In this document: in pieces, positions 1 through 7,689 of the stretch
Layout of the letters: each line of letters starts with the position of its first letter
How positions within the stretch are numbered: the stretch's first letter is position 1
Assembly (NCBI GenBank): GCA_000430305.1
Contig: ASZZ01000001.1
Coordinates: 62,001-126,000, forward strand
Direction: 5' to 3'
Origin: Streptococcus mitis 17/34
GTDB taxonomy: Bacteria > Bacillota > Bacilli > Lactobacillales > Streptococcaceae
DNA length: 64,000 nt
Notes under the pieces: model-generated
What the model was told of the DNA's origin: nothing
Seen by the model: only the letters and a program-made list of their open reading frames with translations
Database searches by the model: none
Made by a program: the position numbers and the translations under genes

Positions 1-76
1 AATTAGCGAAATGCAATAAATTCAGATACAAATTGTAACGAAAACGAATACAAAAACACAAAAATAGAGAAACTAT

Positions 77-1111
77 TTATTTTTTGTTATAGTCAAAGCA
101 AATGACTTGTTCCTGTGCATCTACATAGGCGTGGACTCCGAAGGGTACAATGGCTCTTGGAGTTGCGTGGCCGACATTTAGATTATAGATAATCGGGATA
201 TTGCTGTCAATAATATCCAATAGTGCCTCTTTATAGTCGTCATAGAAAGTTTCATCCATAGGTTTTCCGACCAAGAGTCCACTGATGACCGCGAATATGC
301 CAGTGTCCTTTAAAGTCTGCAACATCTTTTTGAAGTCTTCTGGCTCAGGCTTTTCTTCGCTTGTTTCTAGCAAGAGGATTTTTCCTTCCCAGTCTGACAA
401 GTCAGGGAAAAGTTTGTATTTTTGGCAGAGCTCTGTGCTATATGCGTATCGAGAGTTGTCAAAGAGATCGTAGAGGGATTCGAGGCAACCGCCGAGGATT
501 TTCCCCTCGAACTGGGCATTTCCTTGTAACAAGTCAAAACCAGTATTTGCATGACTGACACGAGGTGTTCCCAGAGCCTTGGGACTAAAATCAGTTCGTT
601 CCTCATACCAAACATTGCTAGGGCGAATTTCTGAGATTCTTCCCGTCTCAATCAATTCTTTGAAGTAGTGAAGGCTATAGGTCAGCATTTCTTTTTCTAA
701 TTCACAAATGTCTGCTAAGAAGGATTGACCATAAAAAGTCTTGATTCCTAGTTTATGCAACATGAGGTGGTTCATGGTTGTATCCGAGAAGCCAAGAAAA
801 ATTTTTTGTTTGATAACTTTTTCTAGTTGCTCATTTTCAAAAAGATAAGGTAGTAAGCGATAGGTATCGTCTCCACCGATGGCGCATAGGATCATGTCGA
901 TGCTATCATCAGAAAAGGCATGAATCAAATCCTCTGCACGAGCTTTAGGATGGTCCTTGATAAAGTCTAATCCTTTTAGCGAATGAGGCAAAAAGGTAGG
1001 ATTGAGTCCCAGGTTCTTGAGACGTTGGACACCCAAGTCCACTTCGTGTTTGACAAAGTCCTCTCCGATAATGCCACTAGATAAACTAACAACACCAATA
1101 GTAGAAACCAT
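77..1111 (-). CDS. S66 family peptidase (LD-carboxypeptidase / MccF-like)
   Basis: A 344-residue cytosolic protein without a signal peptide. Visible S66 features are GGDD near residue 79, the nucleophile context LGFSDTT near residue 107 (Ser in FSD), a GGCLESL segment, and a C-terminal NVGHATPRAI segment supplying the likely catalytic His. Family members either cut LD-peptide bonds in murein tripeptides or, as MccF, hydrolyse microcin C-type aminoacyl nucleotides; the sequence does not decide between them. AGGAGG precedes the ATG at good spacing. It reads toward the window start and lies apart from the corA group. Family assignment is firm, substrate is not. Confidence 0.85.
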   Translation of the reverse strand: MVSTIGVVSLSSGIIGEDFVKHEVDLGVQRLKNLGLNPTFLPHSLKGLDFIKDHPKARAEDLIHAFSDDSIDMILCAIGGDDTYRLLPYLFENEQLEKVIKQKIFLGFSDTTMNHLMLHKLGIKTFYGQSFLADICELEKEMLTYSLHYFKELIETGRISEIRPSNVWYEERTDFSPKALGTPRVSHANTGFDLLQGNAQFEGKILGGCLESLYDLFDNSRYAYSTELCQKYKLFPDLSDWEGKILLLETSEEKPEPEDFKKMLQTLKDTGIFAVISGLLVGKPMDETFYDDYKEALLDIIDSNIPIIYNLNVGHATPRAIVPFGVHAYVDAQEQVICFDYNKK

Positions 1112-1210
1112 ATTTCTTCCTCCTAGAAATTGATTGAGCCTATTTTATCATAAAAGATGGGAGAAAACTATAGGGAAAAGGGTAGAGGGAAGCTTGTAGG
1201 CAAGCAAGTG

Positions 1211-1240
1211 AAAAAGCAACCGCTGGTGCAGTTGCTTTTC
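1211..1240 (-). terminator. Terminator of the corA-DUF1129-TfoX group
   Basis: Read on the minus strand, a GCAAC/GTTGC stem with a ten-base loop is followed by TTTTTC. It lies about 35 bases after the stop of the TfoX-like gene and would end the minus-strand transcript that begins before corA. Confidence 0.6.
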
Positions 1241-1272
1241 GTTTTCTAATCAGTAATCTCGCTAGATATGAG

Positions 1273-1620
1273 TTACTTGGTCAACTCTTGATTATAGGAG
1301 AGAGCCAAATCAATCCAGTAAGGCAATTCTTTTTGGCCTTCTATATCTAAGTCTATATACCCATGATAAAGGCGCCCCCTCATCAATGTAGTATGAGCTC
1401 CTGTTCGGGGTAGAACTTGCTTCTCCATTTCCTTGCCAATTCTGACCATAACCAGTTCATCCTTTCTGGAACTGACAGTAAGGACCATTTTACCACGAAT
1501 CATAAAGGCCAGGCCACCAAACAGCTTCTTTTCTTCTAGCTCTTCTTCGAAAATTTGGGGAGGAAGTTTGAGCGCTAGAATTTTTCGAATCTGCTGAGCT
1601 AAAGATTGACTATATGCCAT
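1273..1620 (-). CDS. TfoX/Sxy N-terminal domain protein
   Basis: A 115-residue single-domain protein matching the TfoX N-terminal family: an N-terminal helix, the EKKLFGGLAFMIRGKM segment (residues 30-45) and a C-terminal WIDLALSYNQEL helix. In gamma-proteobacteria TfoX/Sxy activates competence genes, but stand-alone Gram-positive copies have no established role, so no competence function is claimed. It is the last gene of a minus-strand group after corA and the DUF1129 gene, 15 bases behind the latter. Confidence 0.75.
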   Translation of the reverse strand: MAYSQSLAQQIRKILALKLPPQIFEEELEEKKLFGGLAFMIRGKMVLTVSSRKDELVMVRIGKEMEKQVLPRTGAHTTLMRGRLYHGYIDLDIEGQKELPYWIDLALSYNQELTK

Positions 1621-1635
1621 AGCTCTTTCCTTTTC

Positions 1636-2313
1636 TTAATAACGTGTTGGTCCTGCACTTGCGCTGCGGATGTTCAAGCGTTTCTTGAGATAAAAGCGAA
1701 GGGCTAGGAGGGCTGCTCCGATAATAGCTAGTGGCAATGGAGCAAGTACTGGGTTAAGGCTAGCTGGTAGGAAGCTTGTTGCAAAGAAGACAAGCAACCA
1801 AAGGAACATAGAAGCTAGGATAACTAGTACAGATTTCCAGAAAGGCGGACGTTGACTGCGGTCCATATCTGGTCCATAGTATTGGTAAACAAAGTAGTAC
1901 ATCAAGTAGAAGGCAAATCCACCAACCAGTCCAACTAATAGGAGGGTGACAAATCCATAGCCGAAAGCTTGATCTGCTGCAAAGAAGGTTGTGAGGGCGC
2001 TGACAAGGGCAAAGAGGCTAGTGATGAAAAGAGCTGAGTCCATAATCATGAGTTTTGGATCATCATTTTCTTTTGGATGCTCTTTTTCGTATTGTTCCTT
2101 GACAGTGAAGCTGTGAGCCCAGTGGGTCGGTGCGCCATAGAGGGAACGAGCAGTCGTACCCTTGGCTTGCTCTTCAAGGATTTGGGGAATAACTTCCTCA
2201 AAAATAGCCTTGATTTCAGCGTCTGTTTTCCCATCTTTGATGAATTGTTGGGTAGCGATGTGGATAAACTCTTGGTTTTTCTTTGTTAATTTTTGTAGAT
2301 CAATCTGAGACAT
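1636..2313 (-). CDS. DUF1129 family membrane protein
   Basis: A 225-residue protein when started at MSQIDLQKLTKKNQ. An upstream in-frame ATG overlaps the end of corA and lacks its own ribosome site, whereas AGAGGAG sits just before this start. The first about 90 residues are soluble and charged with many Gln/Glu; the rest holds four hydrophobic segments, the last followed by a basic tail. It matches the DUF1129 family of Firmicutes membrane proteins, of unknown function. It lies 11 bases after corA, so co-transcription with a divalent cation transporter is likely. Confidence 0.75.
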   Translation of the reverse strand: MSQIDLQKLTKKNQEFIHIATQQFIKDGKTDAEIKAIFEEVIPQILEEQAKGTTARSLYGAPTHWAHSFTVKEQYEKEHPKENDDPKLMIMDSALFITSLFALVSALTTFFAADQAFGYGFVTLLLVGLVGGFAFYLMYYFVYQYYGPDMDRSQRPPFWKSVLVILASMFLWLLVFFATSFLPASLNPVLAPLPLAIIGAALLALRFYLKKRLNIRSASAGPTRY

Positions 2314-2324
2314 AGGAACTCCTC

Positions 2325-3269
2325 TTAGAACCATTTTTTATGGATGAGATAGAGAGTGAGCGAGACACTCATAGCAAAGGCAATAAAGACGATTAACCAG
2401 AAAGCATTTGGCTCGCCGTTTAGGGGGATTTCATTATCCTTAAAGTTCATCCCGTAGGCAGAAAAGACCATGGTTGGGATGGACATGACGATAGTCACAA
2501 GGGCCAAGGTTTTCATGATGTTGTTCTGGTTGTTAGAAATGATAGAGGCGAAGGTCTCTGTCATAGAATGCAAGACGTTTCCATAAATGTCTGCCATCTC
2601 GATGGCCTGTTGAGTTTCAATCAGGGTATCTTCAAGCAGGTCTTCGTCCTCAAGGTATTTCTTGATATTGCTGGTTGAGCTGGTCAATTTCTTAATCACG
2701 CGCTCATTTGTTTTGAGGGAAGCCTTGAAATAGACGATGGTTTTTTCCAATTCCATGAGCTCAATCAATTCTTCATTACGAGTTGATTGATGCAGTTGAC
2801 TTTCGATTTGTTCACTCTTACGGTCAATTGAACGAAGGGCTGTTAGGTAAAGCTCTGCATTGCGATAAAGAATCTGGAAGATAAAACGCGAACGCATGAA
2901 GGTATAGAAATTACGCAATCGACGGTTGATAAAGACATCAAGGACTGGTAATGGTTCCAAACACGTAGTGATAATGGTTTCCTCGGTGATGATAATACCA
3001 AGCGGGATGGTTACGTAGTAGGTGCGATTATTTCTTTCTTCTGTGACCGGCACGTCTACGATAATCAGGGTGTACTCATCTTCAATCGTAATACGAGACA
3101 TTTCTTCCGCATCGAGCGGTGCTCGGAGGTCAGCAATATCGATATCGAAGGCGTTAGCGATTTCGAGTGATTCATTTTGAGTTGGATTAACGAGATTGAT
3201 CCAAGTACCCGGTTCAAGTGTATCGATCTCTTTAAATTCAGTTGTTGTAGAGAGAAAAACTTGTTTCAT
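2325..3269 (-). CDS. corA: CorA family magnesium transporter
   Basis: A 314-residue protein with the CorA plan: a long soluble N-terminal domain rich in helices, then two membrane segments at the C-terminus. The diagnostic YGMNF selectivity motif ends the first membrane segment, and the second ends with the basic tail HKKWF. The family forms pentameric channels carrying Mg2+, sometimes Co2+ or Ni2+. It is the first gene of a minus-strand group with its own promoter, divergent from uvrA. Together with the M-box controlled P-type ATPase at 7.7 kb, the window holds two unrelated magnesium uptake systems. Confidence 0.9.
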   Translation of the reverse strand: MKQVFLSTTTEFKEIDTLEPGTWINLVNPTQNESLEIANAFDIDIADLRAPLDAEEMSRITIEDEYTLIIVDVPVTEERNNRTYYVTIPLGIIITEETIITTCLEPLPVLDVFINRRLRNFYTFMRSRFIFQILYRNAELYLTALRSIDRKSEQIESQLHQSTRNEELIELMELEKTIVYFKASLKTNERVIKKLTSSTSNIKKYLEDEDLLEDTLIETQQAIEMADIYGNVLHSMTETFASIISNNQNNIMKTLALVTIVMSIPTMVFSAYGMNFKDNEIPLNGEPNAFWLIVFIAFAMSVSLTLYLIHKKWF

Positions 3270-3313
3270 ATCCCTTATCCTTTCTCATTTTTCAGATTTT
3301 TTCACACCGTACT

Positions 3314-3319
3314 ATTATA
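3314..3319 (-). promoter_or_regulatory. Promoter -10 box for corA
   Basis: On the minus strand TATAAT lies about 45 bases before the corA start. No clear -35 box is seen. The region between 3270 and 3400 carries back-to-back promoters for corA and uvrA. Confidence 0.5.
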
Positions 3320-3363
3320 CTACAAAATCGGCCTTTTGGGTAATAGAATCTCACTTTTTTTGG

Positions 3364-3369
3364 TATAAT
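3364..3369 (+). promoter_or_regulatory. Extended -10 promoter for uvrA
   Basis: TGGTATAAT forms an extended -10 box with no good -35. It decides the uvrA start: an in-frame ATG at 3368 lies inside the -10 box and so cannot be on this transcript, leaving ATG 3401. Confidence 0.65.
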
Positions 3370-3400
3370 GGTAAGCAATAATGGACTAGAAAGAACAAAG

Positions 3401-6232
3401 ATGCAAGATAAAATTGTCATTCATGGGGCGCGTGCCCATAATTTAAAAAATATTGATGTGGAGATTCCGCGAGACAAGCTAGTTGTTGTGACAGGCTTGT
3501 CAGGTTCAGGGAAATCCAGTTTGGCCTTTGACACCCTCTATGCGGAGGGGCAACGTCGCTATGTGGAGAGTTTGTCAGCCTACGCTCGCCAGTTTTTGGG
3601 AAATATGGAGAAGCCAGATGTAGATGCTATTGATGGTCTCAGCCCTGCTATTTCCATCGACCAAAAAACGACTAGCAAAAACCCTCGTTCAACGGTGGGA
3701 ACCACGACTGAAATCAATGACTATCTGCGTCTCCTCTACGCGCGTGTGGGGACGCCTTACTGTATCAACGGGCATGGGGCTATCAAGGCTTCTTCTGTGG
3801 AGCAAATCGTGGATAAGGTCTTAGAGTTGCCAGAACGCCAGCGCCTGCAAATCTTAGCCCCAGTTATCCGTAAGAAAAAAGGACAGCACAAGAGCGTTGT
3901 TGAAAAGATTCAGAAAGATGGGTATGTTCGTGTTCGTGTGGATGGGGAAGTCTATGATGTGACCGAAGTGCCAGAGCTGTTTAAGAGTAAGCAACACAAT
4001 ATTGATGTCGTGGTTGACCGTATCGTTATCAAGGAGGGTATCCGTAGTCGTCTCTTTGATTCCATTGAGGCTGCCCTTCGTATTGCAGAAGGTTATGTCA
4101 TTATCGACACCATGGACGATTCGGAGTTGCTCTTCTCTGAGCATTATGCCTGTCCAGTTTGTGGTTTTACTGTCCCAGAGTTAGAGCCACGTCTCTTCTC
4201 CTTCAATGCTCCTTTTGGTTCATGTAGTGAGTGTGATGGTTTGGGTATTAAGCTGGAGGTGGATACTGATTTGGTAGTGCCAGATGCCAGCAAAACGCTA
4301 CGTGAGGGAGCCTTGGCTCCTTGGAATCCTATCTCATCTAACTATTATCCAAATATGTTAGAGCAGGCTATGACAGCATTTGGAGTGGATATGGATAAGC
4401 CTTTTGAGGACTTGTCAGAAGAAGATAAGAACTTGATTCTCTACGGCTCAGATGGCAAGGAATTCCATTTCCACTATGAGAATGAATTTGGTGGTGTGCG
4501 CGATATCGATATTCCTTTTGAGGGAGTTGTCAATAATATTAAGCGTCGTTATCACGAGACCAATAGTGATTACACCCGCACTCAGATGCGCCTCTACATG
4601 AATGAGCTGACTTGCGGAACCTGTAACGGCTATCGTCTCAATGACCAGGCCTTGTCTGTCCGTGTGGGTGGCGAGCAAGGACCACATATCGGTGAAATTT
4701 CAGACCTGTCTATCGCAGATCACCTAGACTTGGTGAGCCAGCTGACCTTGTCTGAAAATGAAGCTATCATCGCCCGCCCGATTCTCAAGGAAATCAAGGA
4801 CCGCTTGACCTTCCTCAATAACGTAGGCCTCAACTATCTGACCCTGTCACGTTCGGCAGGAACCCTTTCAGGTGGTGAGAGCCAGCGAATTCGCTTGGCG
4901 ACCCAGATTGGTTCTAACCTATCAGGCGTCCTCTATATCCTAGACGAGCCGTCAATCGGTCTTCATCAGAGGGATAATGACCGTCTCATTGCCAGTCTCA
5001 AAAAGATGCGTGATTTGGGTAATACTCTCATAGTAGTGGAACATGACGAAGATACCATGCGTGAGGCTGATTATCTGATTGACGTTGGTCCTGGTGCGGG
5101 TGTTTTTGGTGGGGAAATTGTTGCGGCAGGTACGCCTAAACAGGTAGCTCGTAATAGTAAGTCTATCACAGGCCAGTACTTGTCAGGCAAACGTGCTATT
5201 CCAGTACCAGAAGAACGCCGTGTCGGAAATGGTCGTTTTATCGAGGTTACAGGAGCACGTGAGAACAACCTGCAAAATGTCACAGCTCGCTTCCCACTAG
5301 GAAAATTCATCGCAGTGACAGGGGTGTCGGGCTCAGGGAAATCAACCCTAATCAATAGCATTCTCAAAAAAGCTATTGCCCAGAAGCTCAACCGTAATTC
5401 AGACAAACCTGGTAAATTTAAGACTATTACAGGGATTGAGCATGTTGATCGTTTGATTGATATTGACCAAAGTCCTATCGGACGGACACCGAGGTCCAAC
5501 CCTGCTACCTATACAGGAGTCTTTGACGATATACGTGACCTCTTTGCTCAGACTAATGAAGCCAAGATTCGAGGCTACAAGAAGGGGCGTTTCAGTTTCA
5601 ACGTCAAGGGTGGTCGCTGTGAAGCCTGCTCAGGTGACGGGATTATCAAGATTGAGATGCACTTCTTGCCAGATGTTTATGTAGCTTGTGAGGTCTGTCA
5701 CGGAACCCGCTACAACAGTGAAACCCTAGAAGTTCACTACAAGGAAAAAAATATCTCGCAGGTCTTGGACATGACCGTCAACGATGCGGTAGAATTCTTC
5801 CAACACATTCCAAAGATTCAACGCAAACTTCAGACCATCAAGGATGTGGGACTGGGATATGTAACGCTAGGGCAACCTGCTACCACCCTTTCTGGAGGAG
5901 AAGCCCAGCGTATGAAGTTGGCTAGTGAACTCCACAAACGATCGACAGGAAAATCTTTCTACATTCTGGATGAGCCGACGACAGGTCTTCATACCGAGGA
6001 TATTGCTCGCTTGCTTAAGGTTTTAGCTCGCTTTGTAGACGATGGCAATACAGTACTCGTTATTGAGCACAATCTGGATGTTATCAAGACGGCAGACCAT
6101 ATTATTGACTTGGGACCTGAGGGCGGTGTCGGTGGTGGAACCATCATCGCAACAGGAACTCCAGAAGAAGTAGCGGCCAATGAAGCCAGCTACACAGGAC
6201 ACTATTTGAAAGGAAAGTTACATCATGAATAA
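3401..6232 (+). CDS. uvrA: Excinuclease ABC subunit A
   Basis: UvrA recognises bulky DNA lesions with UvrB in nucleotide excision repair. The 943-residue protein has two ABC ATPase modules: Walker [10 protein letters not shown] near residue 33 and GVSGSGKST near 640, with signatures [12 protein letters not shown] and [12 protein letters not shown]. Cysteine pairs of the zinc modules are visible (CPVCGF with CSECDG, CGTCNG, and CEACSGDG with CEVCHGTRY). The start at [10 protein letters not shown] is chosen because a longer in-frame start overlaps the promoter -10 box. The ribosome site before it is poor. It overlaps pepQ by eight bases, indicating a two-gene operon. Confidence 0.97.
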   Translation: MQDKIVIHGARAHNLKNIDVEIPRDKLVVVTGLSGSGKSSLAFDTLYAEGQRRYVESLSAYARQFLGNMEKPDVDAIDGLSPAISIDQKTTSKNPRSTVGTTTEINDYLRLLYARVGTPYCINGHGAIKASSVEQIVDKVLELPERQRLQILAPVIRKKKGQHKSVVEKIQKDGYVRVRVDGEVYDVTEVPELFKSKQHNIDVVVDRIVIKEGIRSRLFDSIEAALRIAEGYVIIDTMDDSELLFSEHYACPVCGFTVPELEPRLFSFNAPFGSCSECDGLGIKLEVDTDLVVPDASKTLREGALAPWNPISSNYYPNMLEQAMTAFGVDMDKPFEDLSEEDKNLILYGSDGKEFHFHYENEFGGVRDIDIPFEGVVNNIKRRYHETNSDYTRTQMRLYMNELTCGTCNGYRLNDQALSVRVGGEQGPHIGEISDLSIADHLDLVSQLTLSENEAIIARPILKEIKDRLTFLNNVGLNYLTLSRSAGTLSGGESQRIRLATQIGSNLSGVLYILDEPSIGLHQRDNDRLIASLKKMRDLGNTLIVVEHDEDTMREADYLIDVGPGAGVFGGEIVAAGTPKQVARNSKSITGQYLSGKRAIPVPEERRVGNGRFIEVTGARENNLQNVTARFPLGKFIAVTGVSGSGKSTLINSILKKAIAQKLNRNSDKPGKFKTITGIEHVDRLIDIDQSPIGRTPRSNPATYTGVFDDIRDLFAQTNEAKIRGYKKGRFSFNVKGGRCEACSGDGIIKIEMHFLPDVYVACEVCHGTRYNSETLEVHYKEKNISQVLDMTVNDAVEFFQHIPKIQRKLQTIKDVGLGYVTLGQPATTLSGGEAQRMKLASELHKRSTGKSFYILDEPTTGLHTEDIARLLKVLARFVDDGNTVLVIEHNLDVIKTADHIIDLGPEGGVGGGTIIATGTPEEVAANEASYTGHYLKGKLHHE

Positions 6233-7286
6233 ACGTGTACAAGCATTTCTAGCTAAAATGCAAGAAAAAGAATTAGATGGAATCATCATCAATAACCTTA
6301 AAAACGTCTACTACTTGACTGGTTTTTGGGGTTCGAACGGAACAGTTTTTATCAGCCGTGACCGCCAGGTCTTGGTGACAGACTCTCGCTATATCATCGC
6401 AGCTAAGCAAGAAACCAGTGGGTTTGAGATTGTGGCTGACCGTGATGAATTGGCTGTCATTGCAGGCATTGTTAAGGATATGGGCTTGTCTCGAATTGGT
6501 TTTGAGGATGAGATTTCGGTCTCTTATTATCACCGTATGCAGGCAACTTTTGAAGGAATTGACTTACTTCCACAAACTCAGTTTGTTGAAGGTCTTCGTA
6601 TGATTAAGGATGAAGTGGAGATTGCAGCTATTCGCAAGGCTTGTTCTATCTCAGACCAAGCTTTCCGCGATGCGCTTGACTTTATTAAGCCAGGAAAGAC
6701 TGAAATTGAGATTGCCAACTTCCTTGACTTCCGTATGCGTGAGCTAGGAGCATCTGGCTTATCTTTTGATACTATTCTAGCTAGTGGGATCAACTCTTCT
6801 AAGCCCCATGCCCATCCTATGCACAAACCAGTGGAGCTAGGAGAAGCCATTACCATGGACTTCGGTTGCCTTTATGACCACTATGTCAGTGATATGACAC
6901 GGACTATCTACTTGGGGCATGTTAGCGACGAGCAAGCAGAGATTTACAATACGGTTTTGAAAGCCAACCAAGCTTTGATTGACCAGGCTAAGGCAGGATT
7001 AGGTTTCCGTGACTTTGACAAAATTCCTCGTGATATTATCATCGAGGCAGGCTATGGCGACTACTTTACCCACGGTATCGGACACGGTATTGGACTGGAT
7101 ATCCATGAGGAACCATACTTTAGCCAGACTTCTACAGAAACTATTAAGGCAGGTATGGCCTTGACAGACGAGCCGGGTATTTATATTGAAGGCAAATATG
7201 GTGTTCGTATCGAAGATGATATTCTGATTACAGAAACAGGTTGTGAATTGTTGACCCTAGCTCCAAAAGAGTTGATAGTTATTTAA
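6225..7286 (+). CDS. pepQ: M24 family Xaa-Pro dipeptidase/aminopeptidase
   Basis: A 353-residue pita-bread metallopeptidase that removes residues next to proline. The N-terminal creatinase-like domain (about 1-125) includes [12 protein letters not shown]; the catalytic domain shows the metal ligands in [17 protein letters not shown] (two Asp), [13 protein letters not shown] (His), [10 protein letters not shown] (Glu) and VRIEDD (Glu). Whether it is a strict dipeptidase (PepQ) or an aminopeptidase P cannot be settled by eye; pepQ follows usual streptococcal naming. The ATG overlaps the uvrA stop region, so translation is coupled to uvrA. Confidence 0.88.
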   Translation: MNKRVQAFLAKMQEKELDGIIINNLKNVYYLTGFWGSNGTVFISRDRQVLVTDSRYIIAAKQETSGFEIVADRDELAVIAGIVKDMGLSRIGFEDEISVSYYHRMQATFEGIDLLPQTQFVEGLRMIKDEVEIAAIRKACSISDQAFRDALDFIKPGKTEIEIANFLDFRMRELGASGLSFDTILASGINSSKPHAHPMHKPVELGEAITMDFGCLYDHYVSDMTRTIYLGHVSDEQAEIYNTVLKANQALIDQAKAGLGFRDFDKIPRDIIIEAGYGDYFTHGIGHGIGLDIHEEPYFSQTSTETIKAGMALTDEPGIYIEGKYGVRIEDDILITETGCELLTLAPKELIVI

Positions 7287-7306
7287 GAGTCAAACAACTC
7301 AAATGA

Positions 7307-7335
7307 TTGACTTTTAAATTTTAAAGGTTTATACT
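7307..7335 (+). promoter_or_regulatory. Promoter of the mgtA leader
   Basis: TTGACT (7307-7312) and TATACT (7330-7335) are separated by 17 bases, giving a start near 7342, just before the M-box. The -35 box lies in a small inverted repeat (AGTCAA/TTGACT) that might also weaken readthrough from pepQ. Confidence 0.7.
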
Positions 7336-7344
7336 GAAAAACGA

Positions 7345-7483
7345 AAACGGTAGGTGAGGCTACCATAGGGATACGGATGACTACCGCAAAGCAGTGGAGA
7401 CACTACTCGTTGGTCAACAGTCCTGGTCGCGAAGGCTAAGACTAAGCTCATTTCATTGCCCTATGGAGTTAAAGCTTGAACGA
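7345..7483 (+). promoter_or_regulatory. M-box magnesium riboswitch (ykoK leader)
   Basis: The segment follows the M-box consensus closely: GGTAGGTGAGGCTACC, then ATAGGGATAC, a variable hairpin region, GGTCAACAG, the GCCCTATGGAG block and the 3' TTAAAGCTTGAACG. M-boxes bind several Mg2+ ions and turn off Mg2+ transport genes when magnesium is plentiful. The location between a good promoter and an MgtA-type ATPase fits exactly. A terminator hairpin follows 23 bases later, so control is probably by transcription termination. Identified by eye; a covariance search (Rfam M-box, RF00380) would confirm. Confidence 0.9.
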
Positions 7484-7505
7484 AAAAACAGATATTTAGT
7501 TTTTT

Positions 7506-7534
7506 AATCCTGCCATTTTATGGTGGGATTTTCT
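7506..7534 (+). terminator. Terminator of the M-box expression platform
   Basis: AATCCTGCCA pairs with TGGTGGGATT (ten pairs, two of them G-U, six-base loop... of which TTTTA is unpaired) and runs into TTTTCT. It sits between the aptamer and the leader ORF. A competing AAAAAAC/GTTTTTT pairing lies just upstream. Confidence 0.6.
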
Positions 7535-7564
7535 ACTGTTTAAATCAAAGAAAGGAGATAGACG

Positions 7565-7636
7565 ATGCAAATTGACGACCATCCGGAACCGCACATACAC
7601 AGCCAATCGCTGATTTGTGTCGTTCTGCCCTTATAA
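7565..7636 (+). CDS. Candidate 23-residue leader peptide of mgtA
   Basis: An ATG with an excellent ribosome site (AAAGGAG, seven bases away) opens a 23-codon ORF starting M-Q-I-D-D-H-P-E-P-H-I-H and ending in a hydrophobic stretch with one Cys before TAA. It lies between the M-box terminator and the Mg2+ ATPase gene. The early acidic/proline run resembles in kind the E-P-D-P start of the enterobacterial mgtL leader peptide, where such nascent chains destabilise ribosomes at low Mg2+. No sequence homology is claimed. Codons 11 to 15 form the left arm of a strong hairpin, so translation should remodel the RNA. Function is inferred. Confidence 0.6.
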   Translation: MQIDDHPEPHIHSQSLICVVLPL

Positions 7637-7675
7637 AGTGATTGGTCTCTGTGTATGAAACACATCATTCATACA
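7595..7675 (+). promoter_or_regulatory. Competing hairpins between leader ORF and mgtA
   Basis: Hairpin A: 7595-7611 pairs with 7637-7656 (17 pairs including ATACACAG/CTGTGTAT and CCAATCGCT/AGTGATTGG, with a three-base bulge). Hairpin B: TGTATGAA (7652-7659) pairs perfectly with TTCATACA (7668-7675), three bases before the mgtA ribosome site AGGAG (7679-7683). A and B share bases 7652-7656 and exclude each other. A ribosome reaching the leader stop codon at 7634 would open A. This is the geometry of a leader-peptide switch. Confidence 0.6.
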
Positions 7676-7689
7676 GATAGGAGAAACCA

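Noticed and set aside
3368-3400. Longer uvrA start at ATG 3368
   Set aside because: The codon lies inside the -10 box TGGTATAATG, upstream of any transcript it could be on.
3854-4144. Open frames antisense or out of frame within uvrA, rplC, rpoA, spuA and other genes
   Set aside because: They lie wholly inside strongly conserved coding sequence, lack ribosome sites and match no family.
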